From Catenulispora pinistramenti (GTDB lineage: Bacteria > Actinomycetota > Actinomycetes > Streptomycetales > Catenulisporaceae), in contig NZ_JAAFYZ010000038.1 in assembly GCF_018274385.1 (NCBI RefSeq), positions 1 to 60,950 on the forward strand: a DNA stretch of 60,950 nucleotides, in the 5' to 3' direction. The notes under the pieces were generated by a model. That model was given only the letters and a program-made list of their open reading frames with translations. It did not search any database and was not told the origin of the DNA. The first letter of the stretch is position 1, and every line of letters starts with the position of its first letter. This document shows, one piece after another, positions 19,200-27,604 of this stretch. The translations under genes and the position numbers were made by a program.

Positions 19200-19699
19200 C
19201 GCGGGTCCTCCCCGAACCTGGCGCGGGCCTCGGCCACGGTCGCCAGTCCCGCGCTCTGCCGCCGGCCGACGCCGAGCAGACCGAGCAGGCGGGAGTTCTC
19301 GATGGTCAGGAACTCGACCGGCTCGGCGGCCGAGTCGTTGTAGTGGCGGTGCCAGGTCCACGGCGGGGTGTAGACGAAGTCTCCGGCCGACCAGGACTCC
19401 GTCTCGTCCTCGACCTCGCTGTGCCCCTCGCCGCTGATGACGAAGTGCACCGTCTCGTGGTGGTGGCGCTGCATGTCCGAGCTGAGCCCGGCCGGGATGG
19501 TCTGCCGGAAGATCTCGAAGGTGGCGGTCGGCAGCTTTCCGGCGATGGACAGTTTGGTGGGGTTGTGCACCTGGTCCGCCGGCAGGGTTTCCAGCTCCCC
19601 GGCGTGCACGACGACCGGCCGCGCGGCGCTGGGCCGCACGGTGTCGGAGATCGCGCCGAGGAAGTCCGCGAGCGCGAATCCTGCTCCTGATTGAGCCAT
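19196..19699 (-). CDS. Cupin-domain protein in the mhp operon
   Basis: A 167-residue single-domain cupin. RHHHETVHFVISGEGHSEVE supplies the first cupin motif with several His, and PPWTWHRHYN the second, so a metal site is likely. Such proteins can be ring-cleaving dioxygenases, isomerases or non-catalytic binders. It is translationally coupled (4-base overlap with mhpC, 1-base overlap with the SDR), so it should act in the same pathway, but classical mhp operons do not contain it. Its role is unknown. Confidence 0.85.
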   Translation of the reverse strand: MAQSGAGFALADFLGAISDTVRPSAARPVVVHAGELETLPADQVHNPTKLSIAGKLPTATFEIFRQTIPAGLSSDMQRHHHETVHFVISGEGHSEVEDETESWSAGDFVYTPPWTWHRHYNDSAAEPVEFLTIENSRLLGLLGVGRRQSAGLATVAEARARFGEDPR

Positions 19700-20475
19700 C
19701 AGATGGTTTCCGTTCTTCCGCCGTCGACCGTGAGCACGGTCCCGTTGATGTAACTCGCCGCCGCCGAGGCGAGGAAGGCCACGGCCGCTCCGATCTCCTC
19801 GGGCCGCCCGGCCCGGCCGGCCGGGATCCCCGCGGCGTCGGCGGCGTCGAGGTCCTCGAACCCGACGCCGGTCGTTCGGGCCCGGGCGGCGAGGATCTCG
19901 TGGCGCCGCTCGGTGGCCGTGGCTCCCGGCGCCACGCAGTTGACCGTGACCCCGTCGGAGGCGAACTCCCGCGAGAGCAGTTTGGCGGCGGCCGTGACCG
20001 CGGACCGCAGGACCACGGACGTCGCGAGGTCCGGCTGCGGCTGGCGCACCGCCCCCGAGGTCACGAAGACGACCCGGCCGAAACCCCGCGCGGCCATGCC
20101 CGGCAGGGCGAGCCGGGCCAGGCGCAGCGGGCCGAGCAGCAGGAGCTCGAAGGCCCGCTGCCAGTGCTCGTCGTCGACGTCCAGGACGCGCCCGGGCGGC
20201 GGTCCCCCGGCGTTGAGCACGAGCACGTCCAGCGGGCCGTGCCGGCTTTCGACCTCAGCCAGTGCCGCCGCCGCGGCCTCGGGCTCCGCCACGTCGTTCA
20301 CCAGGGCGTTGATAGTGCCGCCGGTCTTCTCCGCGAGCCGCGACGCCGCGGATTCCAGCGGCCCGGCGCGCCGGCCCGTGATCACCACGCGGTGGCCCGA
20401 CCCGAGCAGGTGTTCGGCGACCGCGTATCCGATTCCGGCGCTGCCGCCGCCGACCAGAGCGTTGCGAGCGTTGAT
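19699..20475 (-). CDS. SDR family oxidoreductase, first gene of the mhp operon, apparent ATC start
   Basis: About 258 residues of the SDR superfamily. The cofactor motif GGGSAGIG lies at residue 9, LNAGG at about 90, and a C-terminal VDGG segment is present. The usual YxxxK is unusual: after FVTSG the corresponding region reads VVLRSAVTAAAKLLSRE, so the catalytic Tyr appears to be missing. The family-consistent start is an ATC at 20475 placed 5 bases after a perfect GAGGAGGAGG; the only in-frame conventional alternative is a TTG at 20553 without a ribosome site. It is divergent from the IclR gene and shares its operator. Confidence 0.8.
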   Translation of the reverse strand: MNARNALVGGGSAGIGYAVAEHLLGSGHRVVITGRRAGPLESAASRLAEKTGGTINALVNDVAEPEAAAAALAEVESRHGPLDVLVLNAGGPPPGRVLDVDDEHWQRAFELLLLGPLRLARLALPGMAARGFGRVVFVTSGAVRQPQPDLATSVVLRSAVTAAAKLLSREFASDGVTVNCVAPGATATERRHEILAARARTTGVGFEDLDAADAAGIPAGRAGRPEEIGAAVAFLASAAASYINGTVLTVDGGRTETI

Positions 20476-20555
20476 GGTGGCCTCCTCCTCGTCGCTTGCT
20501 GGGCCGCGGGCCGCAGCGGGTCTATCGTGAGCCGCATGGAAGCCGGAAACCAACG

Positions 20556-21323
20556 GTGAGTCCCGCTGAGTGGGACGCGGCGGCCCCGGCCGCCGGCGGG
20601 CTCGACCGCGCCGCGGCGATTCTCGGCGCCTTCGACGCGGCCCACCGCGAGCTGACCCTGGCCGCGCTGGTCGCCCGCACCGGTCTGCCGCGCTCGACCG
20701 CGCACCGCACCGCCGACCGCATGATCGGGCTCGGGTGGCTCGACAAGCCGAAGGACCGCTACCGGATCGGCAACCGCTTGTTCGAGATCGCCAGCCTGGC
20801 GCCGATCCGGCTGCAACTGCGCGAGGCCGTGCTGCCCTTCCTCCAGGACCTGCACAGCGCGACGAAGCACACCGTGCAGCTCGGGGTGCTCGACGGCGCG
20901 CAGATCCTGGTCGTCGAGAAGATCACCGGGCACCGGCCGATGCCCATGCTCTCCCAGACCGGCGGCATCATCCCGACGCACTGCTCGGCACTGGGCCGCG
21001 CGATCCTCGCCTACAGCGACCCGGCGACCATCGACGCGGTGCTGGCCGCCGGCCTGGAGCGCAGGACGCCGCGCACCCTGACCGATCCGGTGGCCGTCCT
21101 GCGTGAGCTGACCGCGATCCCGCCGCGCGGCTGGGCGGTCGAACGCGAGGAGGGCAACATCGGGGTGAGCTGCGTGGCCGCCCCGATTTTCGGCCCGCTC
21201 GGTGACGTCGCCGCCGCGATGTCGGTCACCGGACCCTCCAGCCAGATCCGGCCGCAGGCAGCCGGCCCGGCCGTGCGGCTGGCCGCCGCGGCGGCGTCGC
21301 GCGCCTACTGCGCGCGCCGCTGA
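20556..21323 (+). CDS. IclR family transcriptional regulator (MhpR-like position)
   Basis: A 255-residue IclR protein. The winged helix is at residues about 20-75 (AALVARTGLPRSTAHRTADR), and the effector domain follows with GGIIPTHCSALGRAILA and EEGNIGVSCVAAPIFGPLG. The GTG at 20556 is used; the longer frame to 20496 overlaps the SDR promoter. In E. coli the mhp operon is governed by the IclR-family activator MhpR, and this gene is divergent from the mhp-like operon. The same role is likely, acting at the palindromes 20560-20576 and 21335-21351. Confidence 0.9.
   Translation: MSPAEWDAAAPAAGGLDRAAAILGAFDAAHRELTLAALVARTGLPRSTAHRTADRMIGLGWLDKPKDRYRIGNRLFEIASLAPIRLQLREAVLPFLQDLHSATKHTVQLGVLDGAQILVVEKITGHRPMPMLSQTGGIIPTHCSALGRAILAYSDPATIDAVLAAGLERRTPRTLTDPVAVLRELTAIPPRGWAVEREEGNIGVSCVAAPIFGPLGDVAAAMSVTGPSSQIRPQAAGPAVRLAAAAASRAYCARR
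20560..20576. promoter_or_regulatory. Putative IclR operator 1
   Basis: GTCCCGCTGAGTGGGAC is a 17-bp near-palindrome at the very start of the IclR coding region and upstream of the divergent SDR-mhp operon. It is one of two almost identical sites flanking the IclR gene, with the second at 21335-21351. Confidence 0.65.
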
Positions 21324-21334
21324 CTGCCCTGAAC

Positions 21335-21351
21335 GTCCCACTGAGCGGGAC
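21335..21351. promoter_or_regulatory. Putative IclR operator 2
   Basis: GTCCCACTGAGCGGGAC matches site 20560-20576 at 15 of 17 positions with identical GTCCC/GGGAC arms and CTGAG centre. It lies 11 bp after the IclR stop and 90 bp before the cupin/FMO/reductase genes, which suggests they belong to the same regulon. Confidence 0.65.
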
Positions 21352-21441
21352 TCCCGATTGCCGAGCGGCCCGGACGGCCCGCACGCTGTGACCGCTGACA
21401 CACCGGCGACGTGCCGGTGCGGCGACCTGAAGGAGACGACG

Positions 21442-21906
21442 ATGACTCTAGGCGGCGGCTACATGCTGCCCTCGCGCCAGGGGCAGGCGATCGCGGCGAT
21501 CGGGCTCGGCATCACGGTGAAGACCGACGGCGCGTCGACACGCGAGGCGTACTCCATGTTCGAGTACACGGTCCCGGCGAAGACCGACGGGCCGCCCCCG
21601 CACCTGCACACCCGCGAGGACGAGTCCTTCATCTGCCTGGCCGGCCGCCTCGACGTCCACCTCGGCGGCGAGGACTTCGTCCTGGAACACGGCGACTACC
21701 TGTACCTGCCGCGCGATGTGGTGCACGCCTTCCGCAATCCGTACCAGGAGGAGTCCCGCGTCATCTCTGTGGTCTCACCCGCCGGGCTGGAGGCCTACTA
21801 CCAGGCGCTGGCGGACATGCCGCCCGGCCCCAAGGACATCTCGCTGATGAAGAAGATCATGGCCGACTTCGGCATCGAGCTACAGCTCCCGCCCGAGGTC
21901 CGGTAG
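21442..21906 (+). CDS. Cupin-domain protein
   Basis: A 154-residue single cupin. HLHTREDESFICLAGRLDVH is the first metal-binding motif (His, His, Glu) and PRDVVHAFRNP supplies the last His. The start follows AAGGAG with 6-base spacing. It sits 2 bases before the flavin monooxygenase and downstream of IclR operator 2. It is probably a metal-dependent isomerase, oxygenase or sensor of a pathway intermediate; a precise function is not recognisable. Confidence 0.85.
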   Translation: MTLGGGYMLPSRQGQAIAAIGLGITVKTDGASTREAYSMFEYTVPAKTDGPPPHLHTREDESFICLAGRLDVHLGGEDFVLEHGDYLYLPRDVVHAFRNPYQEESRVISVVSPAGLEAYYQALADMPPGPKDISLMKKIMADFGIELQLPPEVR

Positions 21907-21908
21907 CC

Positions 21909-23435
21909 ATGAGAGTCGGGATCATCGGTGCCGGCGTCGCCGGTCTCGCCACCGCGAAGGTGCTGTCCCAGGCCGGACACGAGGTGCGGGTGTTCGACAA
22001 GTGCCCGGACGTCGGCGGCGTATGGAGCCGGACTCGGCGCTACCCGGGGGTGACGACGCAGAGCCCGAAGGCGCAGTATTCGCTCTCGGACTTCCCCATG
22101 CCCAAGGACTACCCGGAGTGGCCCAGCGGAGCTCAGGTCCAGGCCTACTTCGCCGCCTACGCCACCGAGTTCGGTCTGGACTCCGCGCTGCGCCTGGACA
22201 CCGAGGTGACGGCGGCGAGCCCGGCCGGCGAGGGCCGGTGGACGCTGGAAACCCGCGCCGCCGCGGGCGAGCAGTCCAGCGAGGTCTTCGACCGGCTCGT
22301 CGTCGCCAATGGAGTGTTCTGCGAACCCTCGGTGCCGAGGTATCCGGGCCTTGAGGAATTCACCGCGGCGGGCGGGCGGCTGTGCGCGGGCACGGAGTTC
22401 CACGACGCCGAGCAGGCGCGCGGCAAGCAGGTCCTCGTCGTCGGATACGGCAAGTCGGCCTGCGACGTCGCGGTCGCGCTCAGCGGCGTCGCGGCGGGGA
22501 TCGACGTGATCGCCCGCCAGCTGCTGTGGAAGGTGCCGCGCAAGGTCGGCGGCTTCCTGAACTTCAAGATGCTGCTGCTGACCCGGATGGGCGAGGGCCT
22601 GTTCCGCTACCTGAGGCCGCGCGGCTTCGAGAAGTTCCTGCACGGCCCGGGGAACGGCCTGCGCCGAAGCATGATCAACTCGATCGGCTCGGTCTCGGTC
22701 CGGCAGTTCGGCCTGGCGAAGCTCGGCCTGGTTCCCGCCGGCCACATGGAGGACATCGTCCGCGGGGCCATCGGCCTGGCCAGCGAAGGCTTCTTCGAGG
22801 GCGTCCAGGACGGGACCATCACCGTCCACCGGGACGCGACCATCACCCGCCTGTTCGCCGGCGACGACGGTCCCGCGGCCGAACTCGCCGACGGCACCGT
22901 CCTGCGCGCCGATCTGGTGGTCTGCGCCACGGGCTTCACCCAGGGCGTCCCGTTCCTCCCCGAGGACACCCAGACCCGGCTGTTCGACGAGCGCGGGAAC
23001 TTCATGCTCTACCGCCAGATCCTGCCTCCGGACATCCCCGGGCTGTACTTCAACGGCTACAACTCCTCCTTCTTCAGCCCGCTGAACGCCGAGATGGCAG
23101 CTCTGTGGATCGCCGCCGACCTGGCCGGAGCGGTGGCCCGGCCCGACGCCGAGGCGATGCGCGAGGCGGTCGTGGAGCAGCTGGCGTTCATGGACGACGC
23201 CACGGACACGCACCACTGCCGGGGCACCAAGATCATCCCGTTCTCGATGCACAACGCCGACGAGGTCCTCGGCGACCTCGATCTCAATATCAGCAGGGCG
23301 GTCCGGGCCACACACTGGCTGAATCCCGTCAATCCCGCGGCCTACCGGCGGATGACCCCGTCGCTGCTCCGGCGACTGGCTCCCGGCCCGAGCGAGTCCG
23401 ACTCGCCGGATCGCCCGCGGGTGCTGGCGGGCTGA
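21909..23435 (+). CDS. Flavin-containing / Baeyer-Villiger-type monooxygenase
   Basis: About 508 residues of class B flavin monooxygenase type. The FAD motif is GIIGAGVAGLATAKVLSQAG at residue 4, followed by GGVWSRTRRYPGVTTQSPK. The NADP motif VLVVGYGKSACDVA lies near residue 180, preceded by a degenerate FMO fingerprint (TEFHDAEQ). A late ATGF segment (CATGFTQG) is typical. It would insert oxygen into a ketone or heteroatom substrate using NADPH. It is coupled to the cupin gene upstream and followed by an FMN reductase after 110 bp. Confidence 0.88.
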   Translation: MRVGIIGAGVAGLATAKVLSQAGHEVRVFDKCPDVGGVWSRTRRYPGVTTQSPKAQYSLSDFPMPKDYPEWPSGAQVQAYFAAYATEFGLDSALRLDTEVTAASPAGEGRWTLETRAAAGEQSSEVFDRLVVANGVFCEPSVPRYPGLEEFTAAGGRLCAGTEFHDAEQARGKQVLVVGYGKSACDVAVALSGVAAGIDVIARQLLWKVPRKVGGFLNFKMLLLTRMGEGLFRYLRPRGFEKFLHGPGNGLRRSMINSIGSVSVRQFGLAKLGLVPAGHMEDIVRGAIGLASEGFFEGVQDGTITVHRDATITRLFAGDDGPAAELADGTVLRADLVVCATGFTQGVPFLPEDTQTRLFDERGNFMLYRQILPPDIPGLYFNGYNSSFFSPLNAEMAALWIAADLAGAVARPDAEAMREAVVEQLAFMDDATDTHHCRGTKIIPFSMHNADEVLGDLDLNISRAVRATHWLNPVNPAAYRRMTPSLLRRLAPGPSESDSPDRPRVLAG

Positions 23436-23545
23436 CGACGGCACTGAGGACGGCAGGCCCCGAACCCGACGCGCGCCGGCGTCGCCGGTGGCCTACTGTT
23501 GTGCGCCGAACACCGCACGAGCATGAACGAAAGCAGGAATCGACT

Positions 23546-24121
23546 GTGCCCAAGTTGGAAATCATCATCGCCAGCACCCGACCGGGCCGCGTGGGCCTGC
23601 CCGTGGCCCGGTGGATCCACGCCGAGGCCGTGAAGCACGGCGGCTTCGACGAGATCGGGCTCGTGGACCTGGCCGAGGTGAACCTGCCGTTCATGAACGA
23701 ACCACACCACCCCCGGCTCCGCGACTACCAGTTCCAGCACACCAAGGACTGGAGCGCGAGGATCGGTTCCGGCGACGCGTTCGTGTTCGTCATGCCGGAA
23801 TACAACCACGGCTTCACCGCCCCGCTGAAGAACGCCATCGACTACCTGCACGCCGAGTGGCACTACAAGCCGGTCGGCCTGGTCAGCTACGGCGGCGTCG
23901 CCGCCGGCACCCGCGCCGCGCAGATGATCAAGCCGGTCCTGTCGGCGCTGCGGATGACCACGGTGTACGAGGCGGTCTCGATCCCGTTCGTCCACACGAT
24001 GATCAGCCCGACCGGGGAGCTGGTGGCCAACGACACCATGGTGGCCGCCGCCGAGGGCATGTTCGGCGAACTGGCACGCGTCAGCCAGGCCCTGCGGCCG
24101 CTGCGGTCCGCCGCGGAATAA
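23546..24121 (+). CDS. NADPH-dependent FMN reductase family protein
   Basis: A 191-residue flavodoxin-like reductase. The flavin phosphate loop is STRPGRVGLPVARW near residue 10, and VFVMPEYNHGFTAPLKNAIDYL is the hallmark PEYNxxxPxxLKNAID motif. It produces reduced flavin or reduces quinones and azo compounds. The GTG start follows GCAGGA. It could supply reduced flavin to the reductase-less oxygenase at 8402-9610; that is inference. Confidence 0.92.
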   Translation: MPKLEIIIASTRPGRVGLPVARWIHAEAVKHGGFDEIGLVDLAEVNLPFMNEPHHPRLRDYQFQHTKDWSARIGSGDAFVFVMPEYNHGFTAPLKNAIDYLHAEWHYKPVGLVSYGGVAAGTRAAQMIKPVLSALRMTTVYEAVSIPFVHTMISPTGELVANDTMVAAAEGMFGELARVSQALRPLRSAAE

Positions 24122-24202
24122 GGGTACTTCCAGGCGCGGGTCCATCCGGACGAACAGCGCGTCGCGCACGATGAAGCGGTGTGCGACGCGCGCGGTCCCC
24201 TG

Positions 24203-24620
24203 TCATACCGCCGCCCCCGCGACCGGGAAGCCGTACAAACGGTGCGCGTTGGTGGTGAGCACCGCCTCCCGCGCAGCCGGATCCGGCACCCAGTCGGTCA
24301 GCAGGTCCAGCAGTTCGCCGACGTTCGGCATGCGGCCGAAGAAGCCGACGTGCGGCCAGTCCGAGCCCCACACGCAGCGCTCAGGCGCCGCCTCGACCAG
24401 TTCGCGGGCGAACGGGATGGTGTCGAGGTATCCGGGGGCAGTGGAGAGCCGGAACGCGCCGGACAGCTTCGTCCAAACGCCGTCGCGCACCAGGTCGACC
24501 AGCAGCTTCCAGCCGGGCTGGTCGAGCCCGCCGCGCACCTCGACGTCGCCGAGGTGGTCTACGACCACCGGCACGCGCAGCCGGAAAATACGCGAGGCGA
24601 CCTCCTGGAGCCGGCCGGTG
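24203..24620 (-). pseudogene. Amidohydrolase (amidohydrolase 2 family), C-terminal fragment
   Basis: The reading frame encodes the C-terminal half of a TIM-barrel amidohydrolase: VPVVVDHLGDV, VWTKLSGAFRL, ERCVWGSDWPHVG (catalytic Asp in GSDWPH) and TTNAHRLYGF. Homology can be followed upstream of the first ATG (24574) through GRLQEVASRIFRL to about 24620. It then ends abruptly beside the XRE promoter, with no N-terminal metal-binding HxH strand. About 150-170 residues are missing relative to usual length, so it is a truncated remnant. Confidence 0.75.
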
Positions 24621-24628
24621 TCGGCTAC

Positions 24629-24658
24629 AACCGAAGTTGCAGTATCCGCAACTTGGTT
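24629..24658. promoter_or_regulatory. Inverted repeat upstream of the XRE regulator
   Basis: AACCGAAGTTGC and GCAACTTGGTT form an 11-bp inverted repeat (one bulged base) around a 7-base centre. It ends 62 bp before the XRE start, at the edge of the truncated amidohydrolase. It is the best candidate for that regulator's operator. Confidence 0.6.
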
Positions 24659-24720
24659 CCCACCGGCAGCCGCACGCCTGGCCGCTGTGCTCGGTCCCGC
24701 TCTGCGGGAGGATGGTGTTC

Positions 24721-25554
24721 ATGGATCAACTCGGTCCCGCGCTGCGGGCGTGGCGGGACCGGCTGGACCCCGCGACGGTGGGCTTCGCCCACGGCTCACC
24801 CCGTCGGGTCCCCGGTCTGCGGCGCGCGGAGCTGGCGACGCTGGCCGGCATCTCGGTCGAGTACGTGGTCCGGCTGGAGCAGGGACGGGTGGCGACACCC
24901 TCGGCGCAGGTCTGCTCGGCCCTGGCTCGCGCCCTGCGCCTGTCCGACGACGAGCACGCGCACCTGTTGCGCATGGCCGGCCACGCGGCGGACCCCAGCC
25001 GGGTTCCGCGAATGATCCCGGGGAGCCTGTACCGGATCGTGGACCAGCTCGCCGGCAACCCGCTGGCGATCTACGACGCCACCTGGCAGTTGCTGCACTG
25101 GAATCCGCTGTTCGCGGCCACGTTCGGCGATCCCACGGTCTCCGGTGTGGACGAGCGCAACGTCCTGGTCTGGCAGTTCCTGGGTGAGCTGCCCCGGGTC
25201 CGGCAGACGGCGGCCGAGCGGGCGGCGTTCGAGGAGTCCCTCGTCGCCGACCTGCGCGCGACGACGAGCCGGTACCCCGACGATCCCGACCTCGCGGCGT
25301 TGGTGGCGAGGCTGAACCTGAGCCCACGGTTCCGCGGGTTGTGGAGCCGCCGAGCGGTGGGCGGTCACCAGAGCGCGCACAAACTCGTCCGGCACCCGGA
25401 GGTCGGAGACATCGCCATGGACTCCGACATCCTCGCCACCCAGGACACGAACCTGCGCCTCGTGGTCTACACGCCGCAGCCGGGCACCGACGCCCGCGGC
25501 AAACTCGAACTCCTCGCGGCCATCGGGGTCCAGACGATGTCCGCCCGGCAATGA
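24721..25554 (+). CDS. XRE family regulator with MmyB-like ligand-binding domain
   Basis: A 277-residue regulator. The N-terminal helix-turn-helix at residues 20-85 (PGLRRAELATLAGISVEYVV, RLEQGR) carries the RRxExA pattern of this actinobacterial group. The C-terminal PAS-like ligand domain includes YDATWQLLHWNPLFAATFGD. The ATG at 24721 follows GGAGG; an upstream ATG at 24637 lies inside the inverted repeat region. Proteins of this family often regulate a neighbouring short-chain dehydrogenase, and here an SDR follows after 152 bp. Confidence 0.9.
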   Translation: MDQLGPALRAWRDRLDPATVGFAHGSPRRVPGLRRAELATLAGISVEYVVRLEQGRVATPSAQVCSALARALRLSDDEHAHLLRMAGHAADPSRVPRMIPGSLYRIVDQLAGNPLAIYDATWQLLHWNPLFAATFGDPTVSGVDERNVLVWQFLGELPRVRQTAAERAAFEESLVADLRATTSRYPDDPDLAALVARLNLSPRFRGLWSRRAVGGHQSAHKLVRHPEVGDIAMDSDILATQDTNLRLVVYTPQPGTDARGKLELLAAIGVQTMSARQ

Positions 25555-25706
25555 AGGCCCGCGTTCCGCCTCGTCCGGCGGACCAGGCTGCCGGGTGGTA
25601 CGCGCCGTACCAGGAAGTCCCGTAGCTCCCGCCGACCCTCCCGGGGACCCAGCATGGAATGCGCGAGCAGCGCACCACCGTGCTGTTCGGACCACGAGGA
25701 GACACC

Positions 25707-26399
25707 ATGACCACCACCTTCATCACCGGGGCCAACAAGTCCCTCGGGTTTGAAACCGCTCGTCGCCTCATCGAGGCGGGGCACACCGTCCTGCTCGGTG
25801 CCCGCCACCGTGAGCGCGGTCGGGCCGCGGCCGAGTCGCTCGGCGCCCGGTTCGTCCAGATCGACGTGACCGACGACGCCTCGGTCCAGGCCGCGGCCGC
25901 CGACGTCGCCGCGCATGAGGGGACGATCGACGTCCTGGTCAACAACGCCGGCATCCTGGGCAAGGCCGGCCCCGTCGAGGAGTACACCGCGGCCGACGTG
26001 CACGCCGTGCTCGCCGTGAACGTCGTCGGGATCGTGCGCGTCACGCACGCCTTCCTCCCGCTGCTGCGCACATCGCCGAACCCCGTCATCGTCAACGTGT
26101 CCAGCGGGATGGGCTCCTTCGGCATGACCCAGGACCCGGCGCGGATCGAATCGCAGTACGCTCTGCCGCTCTACTCCGCTTCGAAGGCCGCGGTCACGAT
26201 GCTCACGACGCAGTACGCCAAGGAGCTGAAGGGCGTGAAGGTCAACGCCGCAGACCCCGGGCAGACCGCGACCGACTTCACCGGCGGCCTCGGACACAGC
26301 GTCGCCGACGGCACGGAGGCCATCGTGGCCCTCGCGACGATCGGCCCGGACGGGCCGACGGGACAGTTCATCGACCGGTCCGGGAACCTCCCGTGGTGA
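25707..26399 (+). CDS. SDR family NAD(P)-dependent oxidoreductase
   Basis: A 230-residue short-chain dehydrogenase. The cofactor loop is TGANKSLGFE at residue 6, NNAG is near 82, the catalytic Ser is in VNVSSGMGSFG, and YSASKAA contains the Tyr and Lys. The start at 25707 follows GAGGAG. It is the probable target gene of the upstream XRE regulator. The physiological substrate is unknown. Confidence 0.9.
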   Translation: MTTTFITGANKSLGFETARRLIEAGHTVLLGARHRERGRAAAESLGARFVQIDVTDDASVQAAAADVAAHEGTIDVLVNNAGILGKAGPVEEYTAADVHAVLAVNVVGIVRVTHAFLPLLRTSPNPVIVNVSSGMGSFGMTQDPARIESQYALPLYSASKAAVTMLTTQYAKELKGVKVNAADPGQTATDFTGGLGHSVADGTEAIVALATIGPDGPTGQFIDRSGNLPW

Positions 26400-26469
26400 A
26401 CCCGCCGGATGGCCGACCCGCCAGAGGCCGCCTCGACGCTTCCTTCACCCCTGGGGCGCCGGTGACAGC

Positions 26470-27402
26470 TCAGACCGGAGCCGACGACATCGAGCGGGCG
26501 TATTCGGTGGGCGTGCGGCCGTAGCGCTGCTTGAAAGTCCGGATGAAGTGGCTGCTGTCAGCGAACTGCCAGTGTGCGGCGAGCTCTGAGATGCTGAGCC
26601 GTCCGGCCGGCGGCGCGGTCAGGGCGAGCCGGGCTTCTTCCAGCCGGCGCTCCCGGATGTAGGAGATCACCGACTCCCCCGCTACGGTGAACGCCCGTTG
26701 CAAGGTGCGGACCGAGACGTTGAGCTCGCGCGCCAGGACCGCCGCGGACAGTTCGGGATCGGCGAGCCGGCTGTCCGCCAGGTCTTTGGCGGCCTGGGCC
26801 AGGGCCGGGGCGAGCACGGGTTCGGCGTCGTCGAACCGCTGCCTGGCCACCGCCTTGGCCAGCTCGATCAGGGTGCTGTGGGCGGCCTGCGCACCGGCCG
26901 GGGTGAGGTCGGGCATCGTCAGCCGGACCATGTTCGTGTGGGCCGTCAGCAGGCGCAGTTCGGCCGAGTCCGCGGGCCCGGCGATGATCCGGTTCCCGAG
27001 CATCGGCTTGAGGATCGCGGCGGGCAGGACGAGCACCGTCGCCGTCGTGCCCGGCACCGTCTCGAAGTGTGACGGCCGCTGGACGTGTTTCAGGAGGAAC
27101 TGGCCGGCCGATATGGTCCGCTCGCCGCGATCGTTCGGGCCGCCCAGAGTCCAGGCGCCGCGTCGGATGACATACAGCCGGACCATGTCCTCCACGGTGT
27201 TGAGCGGGCCGCCGGTCCGGATGGGCGAGGTGCCGTGCAGTTCGGCGATCGCCACATCGTCGACTCTGGTGGCCCGGTTCCGGACGCGGAAGTCGCTGAT
27301 CGTTTCCGCGCTGAAGGTCGGCAGCGGCACGGCGGCGCCGAACGCGGCCTCCCAACCACGCCGGAACGCTGCGAACGCTCGTGACTCAACAGCCTCCGTC
27401 AT
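26470..27402 (-). CDS. AraC family transcriptional regulator
   Basis: About 310 residues. The C-terminal double helix-turn-helix covers residues 210-305: LARELNVSVRTLQRAFTVAG, then AHWQFADSSHFIRTFKQRYG and RTPTEYAR. The N-terminal half resembles the AraC-binding-like domain (cupin-type) of activators such as those for aromatic operons. The start at 27402 follows GGGAGGG. It is divergent from a SnoaL-like gene with a 202-bp gap containing the 12-bp palindrome CCGATGTATCGG at 27541-27552. Confidence 0.9.
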   Translation of the reverse strand: MTEAVESRAFAAFRRGWEAAFGAAVPLPTFSAETISDFRVRNRATRVDDVAIAELHGTSPIRTGGPLNTVEDMVRLYVIRRGAWTLGGPNDRGERTISAGQFLLKHVQRPSHFETVPGTTATVLVLPAAILKPMLGNRIIAGPADSAELRLLTAHTNMVRLTMPDLTPAGAQAAHSTLIELAKAVARQRFDDAEPVLAPALAQAAKDLADSRLADPELSAAVLARELNVSVRTLQRAFTVAGESVISYIRERRLEEARLALTAPPAGRLSISELAAHWQFADSSHFIRTFKQRYGRTPTEYARSMSSAPV

Positions 27403-27604
27403 CGCTTGCCCTCCCTGGCTTGCCTCGCCCCGGACGGGCGTCCGATGGCGCCGATCTTCCATCGGGGTGGCGTCGGGGTTCAAGCCCGCGCACCCCCGGT
27501 ATTCCTAGGCTCGGCAGTGCGAGCAGTCCCCGGTTCGGGCCCGATGTATCGGAGACGACCGGCCTACGAACCGCCAGAGCAGTCTGAAAGGAATGTGGCG
27601 CGGC

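Noticed and set aside
23436-23545. Extension of the FMN reductase frame upstream into the FMO gene
   Set aside because: The family-consistent start is the GTG at 23546 with a ribosome site; the upstream frame overlaps FMO coding sequence.
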